Assembly: GCF_900101545.1 (NCBI RefSeq)
Contig: NZ_FMZU01000007.1
Coordinates: 1-64,000, forward strand
Length of the DNA stretch: 64,000 nt
Source: Variovorax sp. CF079
Lineage (GTDB): Bacteria; Pseudomonadota; Gammaproteobacteria; Burkholderiales; Burkholderiaceae_C
Direction of reading: 5' to 3'
The position numbers were made by a program, and so were the translations under genes. The notes beneath the pieces were generated by a model. The model saw only the letters and a list, made by a program, of their open reading frames with translations. It was not told the DNA's origin and searched no databases. This document shows, piece by piece, positions 28,242 through 37,072 of the stretch; positions within the stretch are counted from its first letter, which is position 1, and each line of letters opens with the position of its first letter.

Positions 28242-29122
28242 GCCTGTCGTCCCAGCTCGGCATCGGCTTCATGCGCACGCTGGCCCATGTGCCGCTGCCT
28301 CTGGCGCGCGGCTTCGGCGCTTTTCTGGGCCGGGTGCTGCATACCGTCGCAGCGCGGCGCCGGCGCGTGGTCGATACCAACCTCGCGCTGTGCTTCCCGG
28401 ACAAGTCGCCCGAGGAGCGACGCCGCATCGCACGCGAAACCTTCGTCTATGTGGCGCAGTCCTGGCTCGACCGCAGCTGGCTCTGGCATGCGCCGGAAGC
28501 AACGGTGGCCGCCCGGCTCACGGTGAAGGGATCGGCCCGGGAGATCGACGAGATCGCCAACGGGAGCGAGCCGATGATCCTGTTCGCACCGCACTTCTAC
28601 GGCCTCGATGCGGCGGCCACGGCGTTGACCATGCACACGGCCCGGCCCTCGACCACCATCTACACCACGCAGCGCGATCCGATGGTGGACGAGTGGATTC
28701 GCGAGGGGCGCAAACGCTTCGGCAACGTGGTCGCGCTGAACCGGGTCGACGGCATCAAGCCGATCCTGGCCGGGCTGCGCAAGGGCGGCTTGCTGTACCT
28801 GTTGCCCGACATGGACTTCGGCCGCGACCAGACGGTCTTCGTGCCCTTCTACGGCGTGCCGGCCTCCACCGTGCCCTCGCTGTCGCGCTTCGCCCGCCTG
28901 GGCCGGGCCAAGGTCGTGCCGGTGGTCTCGAAGCTCACCAGGGACGGCTACGAGATCGAGGTGCTGCCGGCCTGGCAGGACTTCCCGAGCGAGGACGTGG
29001 TGGCCGACACCGCCTTGATGAACGAGCGCCTGCAAGGCTACATCGACAGGATGCCCTCGCAGTACTACTGGGTGCACCGCCGCTTCAAGACGCGGCCGGA
29101 TGGTGCGGCGCCTGTGTACTGA
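28238..29122 (+). CDS. lpxL: Lipid A biosynthesis acyltransferase, LpxL/HtrB family (second copy)
   Basis: A 294-residue acyltransferase with an N-terminal hydrophobic anchor and the catalytic HX4D motif in APHFYGLDA, then DMDFGRDQTVFVPFYGVPAST. It is closer to the standard lauroyl-transferase pattern than its upstream partner, which has HX4E. The sequences differ enough that they are not a recent duplication. Together they may add the two secondary chains of lipid A. A repeat-rich region with a strong hairpin follows. Confidence 0.93.
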   Translation: MSLSSQLGIGFMRTLAHVPLPLARGFGAFLGRVLHTVAARRRRVVDTNLALCFPDKSPEERRRIARETFVYVAQSWLDRSWLWHAPEATVAARLTVKGSAREIDEIANGSEPMILFAPHFYGLDAAATALTMHTARPSTTIYTTQRDPMVDEWIREGRKRFGNVVALNRVDGIKPILAGLRKGGLLYLLPDMDFGRDQTVFVPFYGVPASTVPSLSRFARLGRAKVVPVVSKLTRDGYEIEVLPAWQDFPSEDVVADTALMNERLQGYIDRMPSQYYWVHRRFKTRPDGAAPVY

Positions 29123-29130
29123 GCCCCCGG

Positions 29131-29276
29131 CTTGCCACTTCGTGTGCTTCGCCACCCCCGAGGGGCTGAAGCCCGCGGCTCCAAGCCTGCCTGCGCAGGC
29201 TTGGACGGGCTGAAGGGGTGCTGCCTCTGGCGGCGACTCGGGGCGCGGCCCGCCTTGGGGCGGCCCGGCGGCGGGC
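29131..29276 (+). repeat. Dispersed intergenic repeat, copy A
   Basis: A GC-rich element between the convergent lpxL and hydrolase genes. It opens with CACTTCGTGTGCTTCGCC and a CCCCCGAGGGG hairpin. It then has a perfect 10-bp stem (29181-29204) and ends with the core CGCCTTGGGGCGGCCCGGCG at 29251-29270. The same core occurs in copies B and D. It is probably a REP-like or terminator-associated repeat. Confidence 0.8.
29181..29204. terminator. Perfect 10-bp hairpin between convergent genes
   Basis: CCAAGCCTGC and GCAGGCTTGG pair perfectly around a 4-base loop. It lies between the stops of lpxL (29122) and the alpha/beta hydrolase (29282), where a bidirectional terminator is expected. There is no T-run on either side, so termination would not be of the classical intrinsic type. 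It is part of repeat copy A. Confidence 0.45.
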
Positions 29277-29281
29277 GCAGT

Positions 29282-30193
29282 CTATTGATTGCGCTGCAGG
29301 AAGGCCTCGATCTCGCTCGCGACGTACTGCGGCTGCTCGTGCACGATCCAGTGCGTGGCGCCGGGCACCTTCTTGATCTCGAGCTTCGGCACGTACTCTT
29401 CGAGTCCTTCGAGCAGTCCCGGCAATAGCGCGGCGTCATCGAGTGCCCAGAAGACGAAAGTGGGCACCTCCACAACGAGGCGCTCACGTGGCAGCGTCGG
29501 AATCTCGGACGGCTTGCCGGGCAAGGCCGGCTTCATCGGCGTGACGCGATAGAGGTTGCAGGCGCCGGTGAGGCCCGCGTCCCACACCTCGCGGTACTTG
29601 TTCTTGACTTCTTCGGTCAGCCAGCCGAAACCGTCGGCACCGGCCTTCATCTGCGTGAAGGAGAGCCACATGCGCTTGTAGTCGTCGGCAGAAAGCAGCG
29701 CTTCGGCATCGGGCCGCGCGAGGAAGTTCATGTAGGCGCTCGCGGCCTGCTGCGCGGGATTGTTCAGCAGCTCGCGCGTGAAGGTGCCCGGATGCGGCGA
29801 ATTGATGATGACCAGGCGGCCGAGCTTGTCCGGGTGCTGGTTGGCATAGCCCCAGCCGAAGGCGCCGCCCCAGTCGTGCGCCACCAGGGCCTCGATGCGG
29901 CCGTCCGCGTTTTCGCTTTGGGCGAGCTGCTCGATGTCCTGCACCAGCAGGTGCGCGCGGTAGGCCGATACCTCGGTGGGCGAGCTCGATTTCTCGAAGC
30001 CGCGCAGGTTCGGCGCCACGCAGCGGTAGCCGCCGTGCTCGGGGCTCGCGAAGTATTCGAGCAGCTCGTCCCAGATGAAGGCGGCCTCGGGAAAGCCGTG
30101 CAGGAACACCATCAGGGGGCGGCCGGGTGCGCCCGCGGCGCGGCAGCTGAGCGTGGTGCCGTTGGGCAGCGCGCGCGCAAAGGTTTCGATCAT
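29282..30193 (-). CDS. Alpha/beta hydrolase with Asp nucleophile (epoxide hydrolase/haloalkane dehalogenase type)
   Basis: A 303-residue alpha/beta-hydrolase. The nucleophile elbow is AHDWGG with Asp107 instead of serine, the oxyanion region is HGFPE, and the catalytic histidine is in GATHWIVHEQP. An Asp nucleophile is typical of epoxide hydrolases and haloalkane/haloacetate dehalogenases rather than esterases. Signs that would separate the two (cap tyrosines, halide-binding tryptophans) cannot be settled by eye. The start overlaps the engB stop (ATGA, 30190-30193), so it is probably co-transcribed with engB. Confidence 0.88.
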   Translation of the reverse strand: MIETFARALPNGTTLSCRAAGAPGRPLMVFLHGFPEAAFIWDELLEYFASPEHGGYRCVAPNLRGFEKSSSPTEVSAYRAHLLVQDIEQLAQSENADGRIEALVAHDWGGAFGWGYANQHPDKLGRLVIINSPHPGTFTRELLNNPAQQAASAYMNFLARPDAEALLSADDYKRMWLSFTQMKAGADGFGWLTEEVKNKYREVWDAGLTGACNLYRVTPMKPALPGKPSEIPTLPRERLVVEVPTFVFWALDDAALLPGLLEGLEEYVPKLEIKKVPGATHWIVHEQPQYVASEIEAFLQRNQ

Positions 30194-30930
30194 GGCTCGT
30201 TGTCTCCTTCTTCTGTCGGTTCTGCGGGCTGCTCGTTCTGCGGATGGGCCCAGCGCCACAGCAGTTCGGCCGCCTCGTCGACTCCCTGTTGCTTCAAGGC
30301 CGAGAACAGTTTGACCTCGCCGCCGCCGGCCTGCAGTCGCGCAATCGACAGCGCCTTGGCGCCTTCGGAGCGCGTGAGCTTGTCGGCCTTGGTCAGGAGC
30401 ACCAGGAACTTGAGGCCTTGCTCGACCCGCGGGCGGATGACTTCCAGCAGGATGTCGTCGAGCTCGGTGAGGCCGTGGCGCGGGTCGCACATCAGCACCA
30501 CGCCGCGCAGGTTCTCGCGCGTCATCAGGTAGTTGCCCATGACGCGCTGCCAGCGCAGCTTGGCCTCGCGCGGCACGGCTGCGTAGCCGTAGCCGGGCAG
30601 GTCGGCCAGCACGGCGTCGTCGACCTTCTGCTTGCCGACGCCGAACAGGTTGATGTGCTGGGTGCGCCCTGGCGTCTTGGAGGCGAAGGCCAGGCGCGTC
30701 TGCTGGGTGAGCGTGTTGATGGCGGTCGACTTGCCGGCGTTCGAGCGCCCGACGAAGGCAATCTCCGGCAGGTCGAAGGCCGGCAGGTGTTCCAGTTGGG
30801 GCGCACTCGTGAGGAAGTGCGCAGTGTGCAGCCAACCGCGTGCGACGCGGATGCGTTCGGCGGCCGCGGCATCGACGACAGGGGCCTTGCGGGAAGGGGG
30901 AGTGGCCGGCAGGCGCCGCGGGGTGGTCAT
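30190..30930 (-). CDS. engB: Ribosome biogenesis GTP-binding protein EngB (YihA/YsxC)
   Basis: A 246-residue TRAFAC GTPase needed for large ribosomal subunit assembly. The G1 motif is GRSNAGKS, G3 is DLPGYG and G4 is TKAD, all in the expected order. The start is taken at 30930 (MTTPRR); an in-frame ATG at 30957 would add nine residues. The C-terminal tail is acidic. The cytochrome c4 gene is divergent, with a shared promoter gap of about 70 bp. Confidence 0.95.
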   Translation of the reverse strand: MTTPRRLPATPPSRKAPVVDAAAAERIRVARGWLHTAHFLTSAPQLEHLPAFDLPEIAFVGRSNAGKSTAINTLTQQTRLAFASKTPGRTQHINLFGVGKQKVDDAVLADLPGYGYAAVPREAKLRWQRVMGNYLMTRENLRGVVLMCDPRHGLTELDDILLEVIRPRVEQGLKFLVLLTKADKLTRSEGAKALSIARLQAGGGEVKLFSALKQQGVDEAAELLWRWAHPQNEQPAEPTEEGDNEP

Positions 30931-31001
30931 CGATGAGCTTTCGGAACGGGGCGCCATTGTAGAATCGCGCGGTTTTGCGCCATAAATCCAAGCCCCCCGC
31001 T

Positions 31002-31676
31002 ATGAAGTTGTTCGCTCATTTTCTGCTCGCAGCCCTCATGGGCGCCGCCGCCAGTACCAGCTTCGCGGCCGATGAGCCCGGGGCCAAGCCGGCTGCCGAG
31101 GCGCCTGCCAAGTCGCCCAAGCCCGATCCCGCCAAGGGCGACACCATCTTCAATGCCGCGCCGGCCAACAGCCAAAGCTGCGCCTCGTGCCACAACGCGG
31201 ACGGCAACTCGGCCATCCCGGCCAATCCCAAGCTGGCGCAGCAGCACCCCGAATACATCCTCAAGCAGTTGCAGGACTTCAAGTCCGGCAAGCGCAAGAG
31301 CGCAATCATGAAGCCGCTGGCTTCGGCGCTGTCCGACGAAGACATGCGTAACATCGCCTGGTTCGTCGGTTCCAAGAAGGTCAAGACCGGTTTCTCGAAG
31401 GAGAAGGACCTGGTGTCGCTCGGCGAGAAGATCTACCGCGGCGGCCTGGGCGATCGCCAGATCCCGGCCTGCGCCGGCTGCCACAGCCCCAACGGTGCCG
31501 GCATCCCGGCCCAGTACCCGCGCCTGGGTGGCCAGCATGCCGACTACATCGTGCAGCAGCTCACCCTGTTCCGCGACGGCGGGCGCCTGAATGCTGCGCA
31601 GATGACCGGTGTGGCCGCCAAGCTCAACGACCGCGAGATCAAGGCCGTGGCCGACTACATTGCCGGGCTGCGTTGA
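31002..31676 (+). CDS. Dihaem cytochrome c4
   Basis: A 224-residue periplasmic cytochrome with a Sec signal (LFAHFLLAALMGAAASTSFA) and two CXXCH haem sites, CASCH and CAGCH, in two homologous halves, with methionines downstream as likely axial ligands. It carries electrons to terminal oxidases. A TAGAAT -10-like hexamer lies at 30960-30965. A strong intrinsic terminator follows, so it is a single-gene transcript. The next two genes serve cytochrome c maturation, which fits the neighbourhood. Confidence 0.95.
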   Translation: MKLFAHFLLAALMGAAASTSFAADEPGAKPAAEAPAKSPKPDPAKGDTIFNAAPANSQSCASCHNADGNSAIPANPKLAQQHPEYILKQLQDFKSGKRKSAIMKPLASALSDEDMRNIAWFVGSKKVKTGFSKEKDLVSLGEKIYRGGLGDRQIPACAGCHSPNGAGIPAQYPRLGGQHADYIVQQLTLFRDGGRLNAAQMTGVAAKLNDREIKAVADYIAGLR

Positions 31677-31722
31677 TTTCCGGCGCGCAAGCGTGAACTA
31701 ACCGCCGATAACAAACCCAAAC

Positions 31723-31759
31723 AAGGCGGGCCGATCCAGCGAGGATGGCCCGCCTTTTT
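31723..31759 (+). terminator. Rho-independent terminator of the cytochrome c4 gene
   Basis: GGCGGGCC and GGCCCGCC pair as a perfect 8-bp GC stem around a 14-base loop and are followed by TTTTT. It is the clearest intrinsic terminator in the window. It starts about 50 bp after the cytochrome stop and ends about 20 bp before resB. Confidence 0.9.
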
Positions 31760-31779
31760 GCTTTCCACGATTCCCCTTC

Positions 31780-33918
31780 ATGTCAGTTTCCACCCACGGC
31801 CTTCGAGTCCGGCGCGGCCCCCACGTGGTCCGCGCGGCGGTGGAGCTCATGTCGTCGATGCGCTTCGCGATCGCGCTGCTCACGGTCATCTGCATTGCAT
31901 CGATCATCGGCACCGTGCTCAAGCAGCACGAGCCGATCAACAACTACGTCAACCAGTTCGGGCCTTTCTGGGCCGAGGTGTTCCGCGCGGCCAGGCTCGA
32001 TTCGATCTACAGCGCCTGGTGGTTCCTGCTGATCCTGGCTTTCCTGGTGATCAGCACCTCGCTGTGCATCGCGCGCAATACGCCGCACATCTTCAAGGAC
32101 CTGAGGACTCTCAAGGAAGGCATCCGCGCGCAAAGCCTCAAGGCTTTCGGCCAGCGGGCCGAAACGGTTCTCGACGAAAGCCCGGACGCCGCGGCCAACC
32201 GCATCGGCCAGCTGCTGGCGGGCGGCGGCTGGAAGGTCAAGCTGCAGCACCGCGACGGCGACGGCTGGATGGTGGCCGCGCGCGCGGGCGGCGCCCACAA
32301 GCTCGGCTACATCGCGGCGCACAGTGCGATCGTGCTGGTGTGCCTCGGCGGCCTGCTCGACGGCGACCTGATCGTGCGCGCCCAGACCTGGTTCAACGGC
32401 AAGAGCGTCTACACCGGCGGCGGCCTGATCGCGGACGTTGCGCCACGGCACCGCCTGTCGCCCAGCAACCCGACCTTTCGCGGCAACATCCTGGTGCCCG
32501 AAGGCGGACAGGGCAGCGTCGCGATCCTGAACCAGGCCGACGGCGTGCTGCTGCAGGACCTTCCGTTCTCGATCGAGCTCAAGAAGTTCATCGTCGACTA
32601 TTACTCGACCGGCATGCCCAAGCTGTTCGCGAGCGAAGTGGTGCTGCACGACCGCGAGACCGGCGCGCAGGTGCCGGCGCGCATCGAGGTGAACCACCCG
32701 GCCAGCTACAAGGGCATCGAGATCTACCAGTCGAGTTTCGACGACGGCGGCTCCAGCGTGAAGCTCAAGGCGGTGCCGATGGCGGCTGCGGCCAAGCCTT
32801 TCGAAGTGGAGGGCATCATCGGCAACAGCTCGGAGATCACCAACGGCACCGACCGGCTGACGCTCGAGTACACGGCGCTGCGCGTGATCAACGTCGAGAA
32901 CTTCGGCGAGAGCGCCGGCGGTGCGATGACCAGCGGCGCCGACGTGCGCAAGGTCGACCTGACGAGCGGCATCGAATCGCGCCTGGGCGCGGCCAACAAG
33001 ACCAACAAGCCCAAGGTGCTGCGCAACATCGGCCCGAGCATCGGCTACAAGCTGCGCGATGCCGCGGGGCAGGCGCGCGAGTACCAGAACTACATGGTGC
33101 CGGTCGATACCGGCGACGGCCAGCCGGTCTTTTTGCTCGGCATGCGCGAGCGGCCGGAGGAGCCCTTCCGCTATTTGCGCGTACCGGCCGACGACCAGGG
33201 CTCGATGGACGGCTTCGTGCGCATGCGCGCCGCGTTGGCCGATGCCGACACGCGCACGCGCGCCATCGAGCGCTACATCGCGCGCGCGGCCGATTCCAAG
33301 CGGCCCGAGCTGGCCGAGCAGCTGCGCATCTCGGCCGGCCGCGCGCTGGCGCTGTTCGCGGGCACCGAGCGGGCCAAGGCCGACGCGGTGAGCGCCGGAG
33401 GCTGGCAGGCGATCGCCGAATTCATGGAAGCGAACGTGCCCGAGGCCGACCGGGAGCGCGCCGGCGCGGTGCTGGTGCGCATCCTCAACGACGTGCTGTT
33501 CGAGGTGCTCAATCTGAGCCGCGAGAAGGCGGGGATGGCGGCCTTGCCGGCCGACGAGAAGTCGCAAGCCTTCCTGACCCAGGCGGTGCTCGCCATCAGC
33601 GACGCGTATTTCTACCCCGCGCCGGTGGCGATGATGATGACCGACTTCAAGCAGGTGCAGGCCAGCGTGTTCCAGGTCGCTCGCGCGCCGGGCAAGAACG
33701 TGGTCTATCTGGGTTGCCTGTTGCTGATCGTGGGCATTTTTGCGATGCTGTACGTGCGCGAGCGCAGGCTGTGGGTGTGGCTCGCCAAGGACGCGAGCGC
33801 CAGTGGCACGGCGGCCACCATGGCTTTTTCGGTCAACCGCAAGACCATCGACAGCGATCGCGAATTCGAGCGTCTCAAAGACAAGCTGCTCGCCAGCAGG
33901 AAAGACACCGCCCCATGA
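31780..33918 (+). CDS. resB: Cytochrome c biogenesis protein ResB (Ccs1)
   Basis: A 712-residue System II cytochrome c maturation protein. Membrane segments near the N-terminus (FAIALLTVICIASIIGTVL, WWFLLILAFLVISTSLCIA), one near residue 180 (YIAAHSAIVLVCLGGLLDG) and one near the C-terminus (VVYLGCLLLIVGIFAMLYV) flank a large periplasmic domain. With CcsB it exports haem and attaches it to CXXCH apocytochromes. The stop overlaps the ccsB start (ATGA, 33915-33918). The length is typical of betaproteobacterial ResB. Confidence 0.96.
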   Translation: MSVSTHGLRVRRGPHVVRAAVELMSSMRFAIALLTVICIASIIGTVLKQHEPINNYVNQFGPFWAEVFRAARLDSIYSAWWFLLILAFLVISTSLCIARNTPHIFKDLRTLKEGIRAQSLKAFGQRAETVLDESPDAAANRIGQLLAGGGWKVKLQHRDGDGWMVAARAGGAHKLGYIAAHSAIVLVCLGGLLDGDLIVRAQTWFNGKSVYTGGGLIADVAPRHRLSPSNPTFRGNILVPEGGQGSVAILNQADGVLLQDLPFSIELKKFIVDYYSTGMPKLFASEVVLHDRETGAQVPARIEVNHPASYKGIEIYQSSFDDGGSSVKLKAVPMAAAAKPFEVEGIIGNSSEITNGTDRLTLEYTALRVINVENFGESAGGAMTSGADVRKVDLTSGIESRLGAANKTNKPKVLRNIGPSIGYKLRDAAGQAREYQNYMVPVDTGDGQPVFLLGMRERPEEPFRYLRVPADDQGSMDGFVRMRAALADADTRTRAIERYIARAADSKRPELAEQLRISAGRALALFAGTERAKADAVSAGGWQAIAEFMEANVPEADRERAGAVLVRILNDVLFEVLNLSREKAGMAALPADEKSQAFLTQAVLAISDAYFYPAPVAMMMTDFKQVQASVFQVARAPGKNVVYLGCLLLIVGIFAMLYVRERRLWVWLAKDASASGTAATMAFSVNRKTIDSDREFERLKDKLLASRKDTAP

Positions 33919-35231
33919 GCACCACCACCCTCACACTGAACGACGGCTGGCTTTCGCGCCGCAACGCCTTCGACTGGGTGTTTGCCGCGCTGGTACTGGC
34001 CGGCGGACTGTTCGCGTTCTCGCGCTATGTCGGCGCGATGGACATCTACGAGAAGATCATCCTGCTGGCGGCGATGCCCGCCGCCATCTGGCTCGGCTGG
34101 TTCTGGCGGCCGCTGCGCGTGCTGGCGATCGTGGTGGCGGCAGCCGCGCTGCTGGGCATCGCCTCCTACCAGGGCGACCTGGCGCGTGCCGACACGGTGT
34201 TCTGGCTCAAGTACTTCCTGTCCAGCCAGTCGGCCATCCTGTGGATGAGCGTGCTCTTTTTCATGAGCACGCTGTTCTACTGGATCGGCTTCTTTGCGGC
34301 CAAGCAGGCCGACACCATGGACCTCATCGGCTCGCGCCTCGCATGGGCGGCCGTCACGATGGCGCTGATCGGCTCCATGGTGCGCTGGTACGAAAGCCAC
34401 CAGCTCGGGCCGGACATCGGCCATATCCCGGTCAGCAACCTCTACGAGGTGTTCGTGCTGTTCTGCTGGCTGACGGCGACCTTCTATCTCTACTTCGAAT
34501 CGCGCTACGGCACGCGGGCCTTGGGTGCCTTCGTGATGCTGGTGGTCAGCGCCGCGGTCGGCTTCCTGCTCTGGTACACGCTGGTGCGTGAAGCCCACGA
34601 AATCCAGCCGCTGGTGCCGGCTTTGCAGAGCTGGTGGATGAAGCTGCATGTGCCGGCCAACTTCATCGGCTACGGCACCTTTGCGCTGGCGGCGATGGTG
34701 GCCTTCGCCTACCTCATCAAGGAGCAGGCGCAGGAGACCCGCTGGTACAAGCTCACGCCGATGTGGCTGCTTGGCGTGGCGCTGTGCTTCGTGCCCGTGG
34801 CGTTCCGCCAGCGCGTGCAGGAAGCCGGCGGCAGCTACTGGTTCGCCTATGCGGCCATCTCGGCATTGATCGCCGCCGGCATCCTGCTGGGCCGCAAGCG
34901 CATCGCCGCGCGGCTGCCGGCCAACGAGGTGTTGGACGACGTGATGTACAAGTCCATCACGGTCGGCTTTGCCTTCTTCACTATCGCCACCGTGCTCGGC
35001 GCCCTGTGGGCGGCCGACGCCTGGGGCGGCTACTGGAGCTGGGACCCGAAGGAAACCTGGGCGCTGATCGTCTGGCTCAACTACGCGGCCTGGCTGCATA
35101 TGCGGCTGGTCAAGGGCCTGCGAGGCACGGTGGCAGCCTGGTGGGCGCTGGGCGGGCTGGCGGTGACGACCTTCGCCTTCCTGGGGGTCAACATGTTCCT
35201 GAGCGGATTGCACAGCTACGGCACCTTGTAG
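33915..35231 (+). CDS. ccsB: c-type cytochrome biogenesis protein CcsB (CcsA family)
   Basis: A 438-residue polytopic membrane protein of the haem-handling family. The tryptophan-rich WWD signature is visible as WGGYWSWDPKETWAL, with histidines nearby (WLHMRL, LHSYG) for haem. Together with ResB it forms the System II synthase, used here instead of CcmA-H. It is coupled to resB by an ATGA overlap. msrP starts 115 bp further on. Confidence 0.96.
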   Translation: MSTTTLTLNDGWLSRRNAFDWVFAALVLAGGLFAFSRYVGAMDIYEKIILLAAMPAAIWLGWFWRPLRVLAIVVAAAALLGIASYQGDLARADTVFWLKYFLSSQSAILWMSVLFFMSTLFYWIGFFAAKQADTMDLIGSRLAWAAVTMALIGSMVRWYESHQLGPDIGHIPVSNLYEVFVLFCWLTATFYLYFESRYGTRALGAFVMLVVSAAVGFLLWYTLVREAHEIQPLVPALQSWWMKLHVPANFIGYGTFALAAMVAFAYLIKEQAQETRWYKLTPMWLLGVALCFVPVAFRQRVQEAGGSYWFAYAAISALIAAGILLGRKRIAARLPANEVLDDVMYKSITVGFAFFTIATVLGALWAADAWGGYWSWDPKETWALIVWLNYAAWLHMRLVKGLRGTVAAWWALGGLAVTTFAFLGVNMFLSGLHSYGTL

Positions 35232-35346
35232 GAGCGGCCGGCGGGTTTTCGCGGTGAAGTGAAACCGGATGAACGCCTGGCGCGTAACCGAATCAGCATT
35301 GGGAACGAACTCCTTCAAGCACAACCATCCAGGCGAAAGGCGATCC

Positions 35347-36345
35347 ATGTTGATTCACTCCCGCGACAAGGGCTTCATTCACCCGCATTCCAGCGAGATC
35401 ACGCCGCGCAGCGTCTACGAAGGGCGGCGCGACATGCTCAAGCTGCTGGCGAGCGGCGTCGCCGGAGCGGCCCTGGCCTCGTGGGCCGCGCGCGACGCCC
35501 TGGCGCAGGCCACCGCGCCGGGCAAGCTGGCGGCGCTGAAGGGCGCGAAGTCGGCGGTGCCGGGTGCGCAGACCATGGAAAAGCTCACCGATTACAAGGA
35601 CGCGACGAGCTACAACAACTACTACGAGTTCGGCACCGACAAGGCAGATCCGGCCAAGAACGCCGGCACCCTGAAGACCCGGCCCTGGACCGTCGAGGTC
35701 GAAGGCCTGGTCAAGAAGCCGGGCAAGTACGACATCGAGGACCTGATCAAGCTCAGCGCGCAGGAAGAACGGATCTACCGCTTGCGTTGCGTCGAAGGCT
35801 GGTCGATGGTGATTCCGTGGGTCGGTTACTCGCTGGCCGAACTCATCAAGAAGGTCGAGCCGCAGGGCAACGCCAAGTACGTGGAATTCGTCACGCTGGC
35901 CGACCCCAAGACCATGCCCTTCGTCGGCTCGCGCGTGCTCGACTGGCCCTACGTCGAGGGCTTGCGCATGGACGAAGCAATGCACCCGCTCACGCTGCTG
36001 ACTTTCGGCATGTACGGCGAAGTGCTGCCCAACCAGAACGGCGCGCCGGTTCGCATCGTCGTGCCCTGGAAGTACGGCTTCAAGAGCGGCAAGTCGATCG
36101 TCAAGATCCGCTTTGTCGAGAAGGAACCCGGCACGGCCTGGAACAAGGCCGCGGCGCAGGAATACGGCTTCTATTCGAACGTGAACCCGAACGTCGATCA
36201 TCCGCGCTGGAGCCAGGCGACCGAGCGGCGCATCGGCGACGGCGGGGGCTTGTTCGCCAAGCGCCACAAGACGCAGATCTTCAACGGCTACGAGCCCCAG
36301 GTCGGCCAGCTCTATGCTGGCATGGACCTCAAGAAGTTCTATTGA
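35347..36345 (+). CDS. msrP: Periplasmic protein-methionine-sulfoxide reductase, molybdenum subunit
   Basis: A 332-residue molybdopterin enzyme (YedY) that repairs oxidised methionine in periplasmic proteins. A Tat-type signal is seen at [17 protein letters not shown], and the molybdenum-ligand cysteine is in [11 protein letters not shown]. The ATG at 35347 has GAAAGG upstream; an ATG at 35269 would add 26 residues before the signal region and is less likely. The membrane partner msrQ follows, separated by an inserted repeat copy. Confidence 0.95.
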   Translation: MLIHSRDKGFIHPHSSEITPRSVYEGRRDMLKLLASGVAGAALASWAARDALAQATAPGKLAALKGAKSAVPGAQTMEKLTDYKDATSYNNYYEFGTDKADPAKNAGTLKTRPWTVEVEGLVKKPGKYDIEDLIKLSAQEERIYRLRCVEGWSMVIPWVGYSLAELIKKVEPQGNAKYVEFVTLADPKTMPFVGSRVLDWPYVEGLRMDEAMHPLTLLTFGMYGEVLPNQNGAPVRIVVPWKYGFKSGKSIVKIRFVEKEPGTAWNKAAAQEYGFYSNVNPNVDHPRWSQATERRIGDGGGLFAKRHKTQIFNGYEPQVGQLYAGMDLKKFY

Positions 36346-36370
36346 AATGGCTGCCCCCATGCTCGGCACT

Positions 36371-36430
36371 GGCGTGTCCTCGCTGCCCCCGAAGGGGGCG
36401 CAAGCCGCCTTGGGGCGGCCCGGCGGCGGC
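36371..36430 (+). repeat. Dispersed intergenic repeat, copy B, in frame with msrQ
   Basis: It contains a GCCCCC-GAA-GGGGGC hairpin and the same 24-base core as copies A and D (core at 36406-36429). It lies between msrP and the conserved part of msrQ. Read in the msrQ frame it has no stop and encodes [18 protein letters not shown]. Confidence 0.8.
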
Positions 36431-36433
36431 TTC

Positions 36434-37072
36434 GTGAACAAGCTTCTGATGCACCCGGCGGCCAAGCCGCTGGTGTTCGTGCTCTCATTGCTGCCCTTCG
36501 CATGGCTGGTCTACGGTGCGTTCACCGATGGCCTGGGCGCCAATCCCGCCGAGTACCTGATCCGCTCGACCGGCGACTGGACGCTGCGCTTCATCTGCAT
36601 CGTGCTGGCCGTCACGCCGCTGCGGGTGATCACCAAGACCAATGCGCTGGCGCGCTTTCGCCGCATGCTGGGCTTGTTCGCCTATTTCTATGTCGTGGTC
36701 CATCTGCTGAGCTACAGCTGGTTCGACATGGGCTTCGACGTTCCGGAGATCGCCAAGGACATCGCGAAGCGCCCGTTCATCCTGGTGGGCTTCTCGGCCT
36801 TCGTGCTGCTCACGCCGCTGGCCGCGACCTCGTTCAACCGGGCCATCAAGGCGCTGGGCGCGAAGCGCTGGCAGACGCTGCACAAGCTGGTCTATGTGAT
36901 CGCCGGGCTGGGCCTGCTGCACTTCTTCTGGATGCGCGCGGGCAAGAACGACTTCGCGGAAGTGTTCGTCTATGCCGCGATCATCGCGCTGCTGCTGGGC
37001 TGGCGCGTCTGGAACTTCGCGAGCGGCAAGAAGAGGGTGCAGCGCCCTGCGCTGCGCCCGGTCAGTCGCTGA
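36434..37072 (+). CDS. msrQ: Haem-binding membrane subunit of methionine sulfoxide reductase
   Basis: A 212-residue membrane protein (YedZ) with about six helices (VFVLSLLPFAWLVYGAF, LFAYFYVVVHLLSYSWF, FILVGFSAFVLLTPLAATS and others) and conserved histidines (VVHLL, LHKLVY, LLHFFW) for haem b. It passes electrons from the respiratory chain to MsrP. The start is unsure: GTG 36434 and ATG 36449 fit the family. An ATG at 36347, two bases after the msrP stop, reads through repeat copy B and would add 29 residues. The stop overlaps the convergent lysA stop by 11 bp. Confidence 0.92.
   Translation: MNKLLMHPAAKPLVFVLSLLPFAWLVYGAFTDGLGANPAEYLIRSTGDWTLRFICIVLAVTPLRVITKTNALARFRRMLGLFAYFYVVVHLLSYSWFDMGFDVPEIAKDIAKRPFILVGFSAFVLLTPLAATSFNRAIKALGAKRWQTLHKLVYVIAGLGLLHFFWMRAGKNDFAEVFVYAAIIALLLGWRVWNFASGKKRVQRPALRPVSR

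Noticed and set aside
31758..33914. Upstream extension of the ccsB frame through resB
   Set aside because: The residues before the ccsB ATG at 33915 are out-of-frame translation of resB, rich in Arg and Gly. The ATGA overlap gives the true start.
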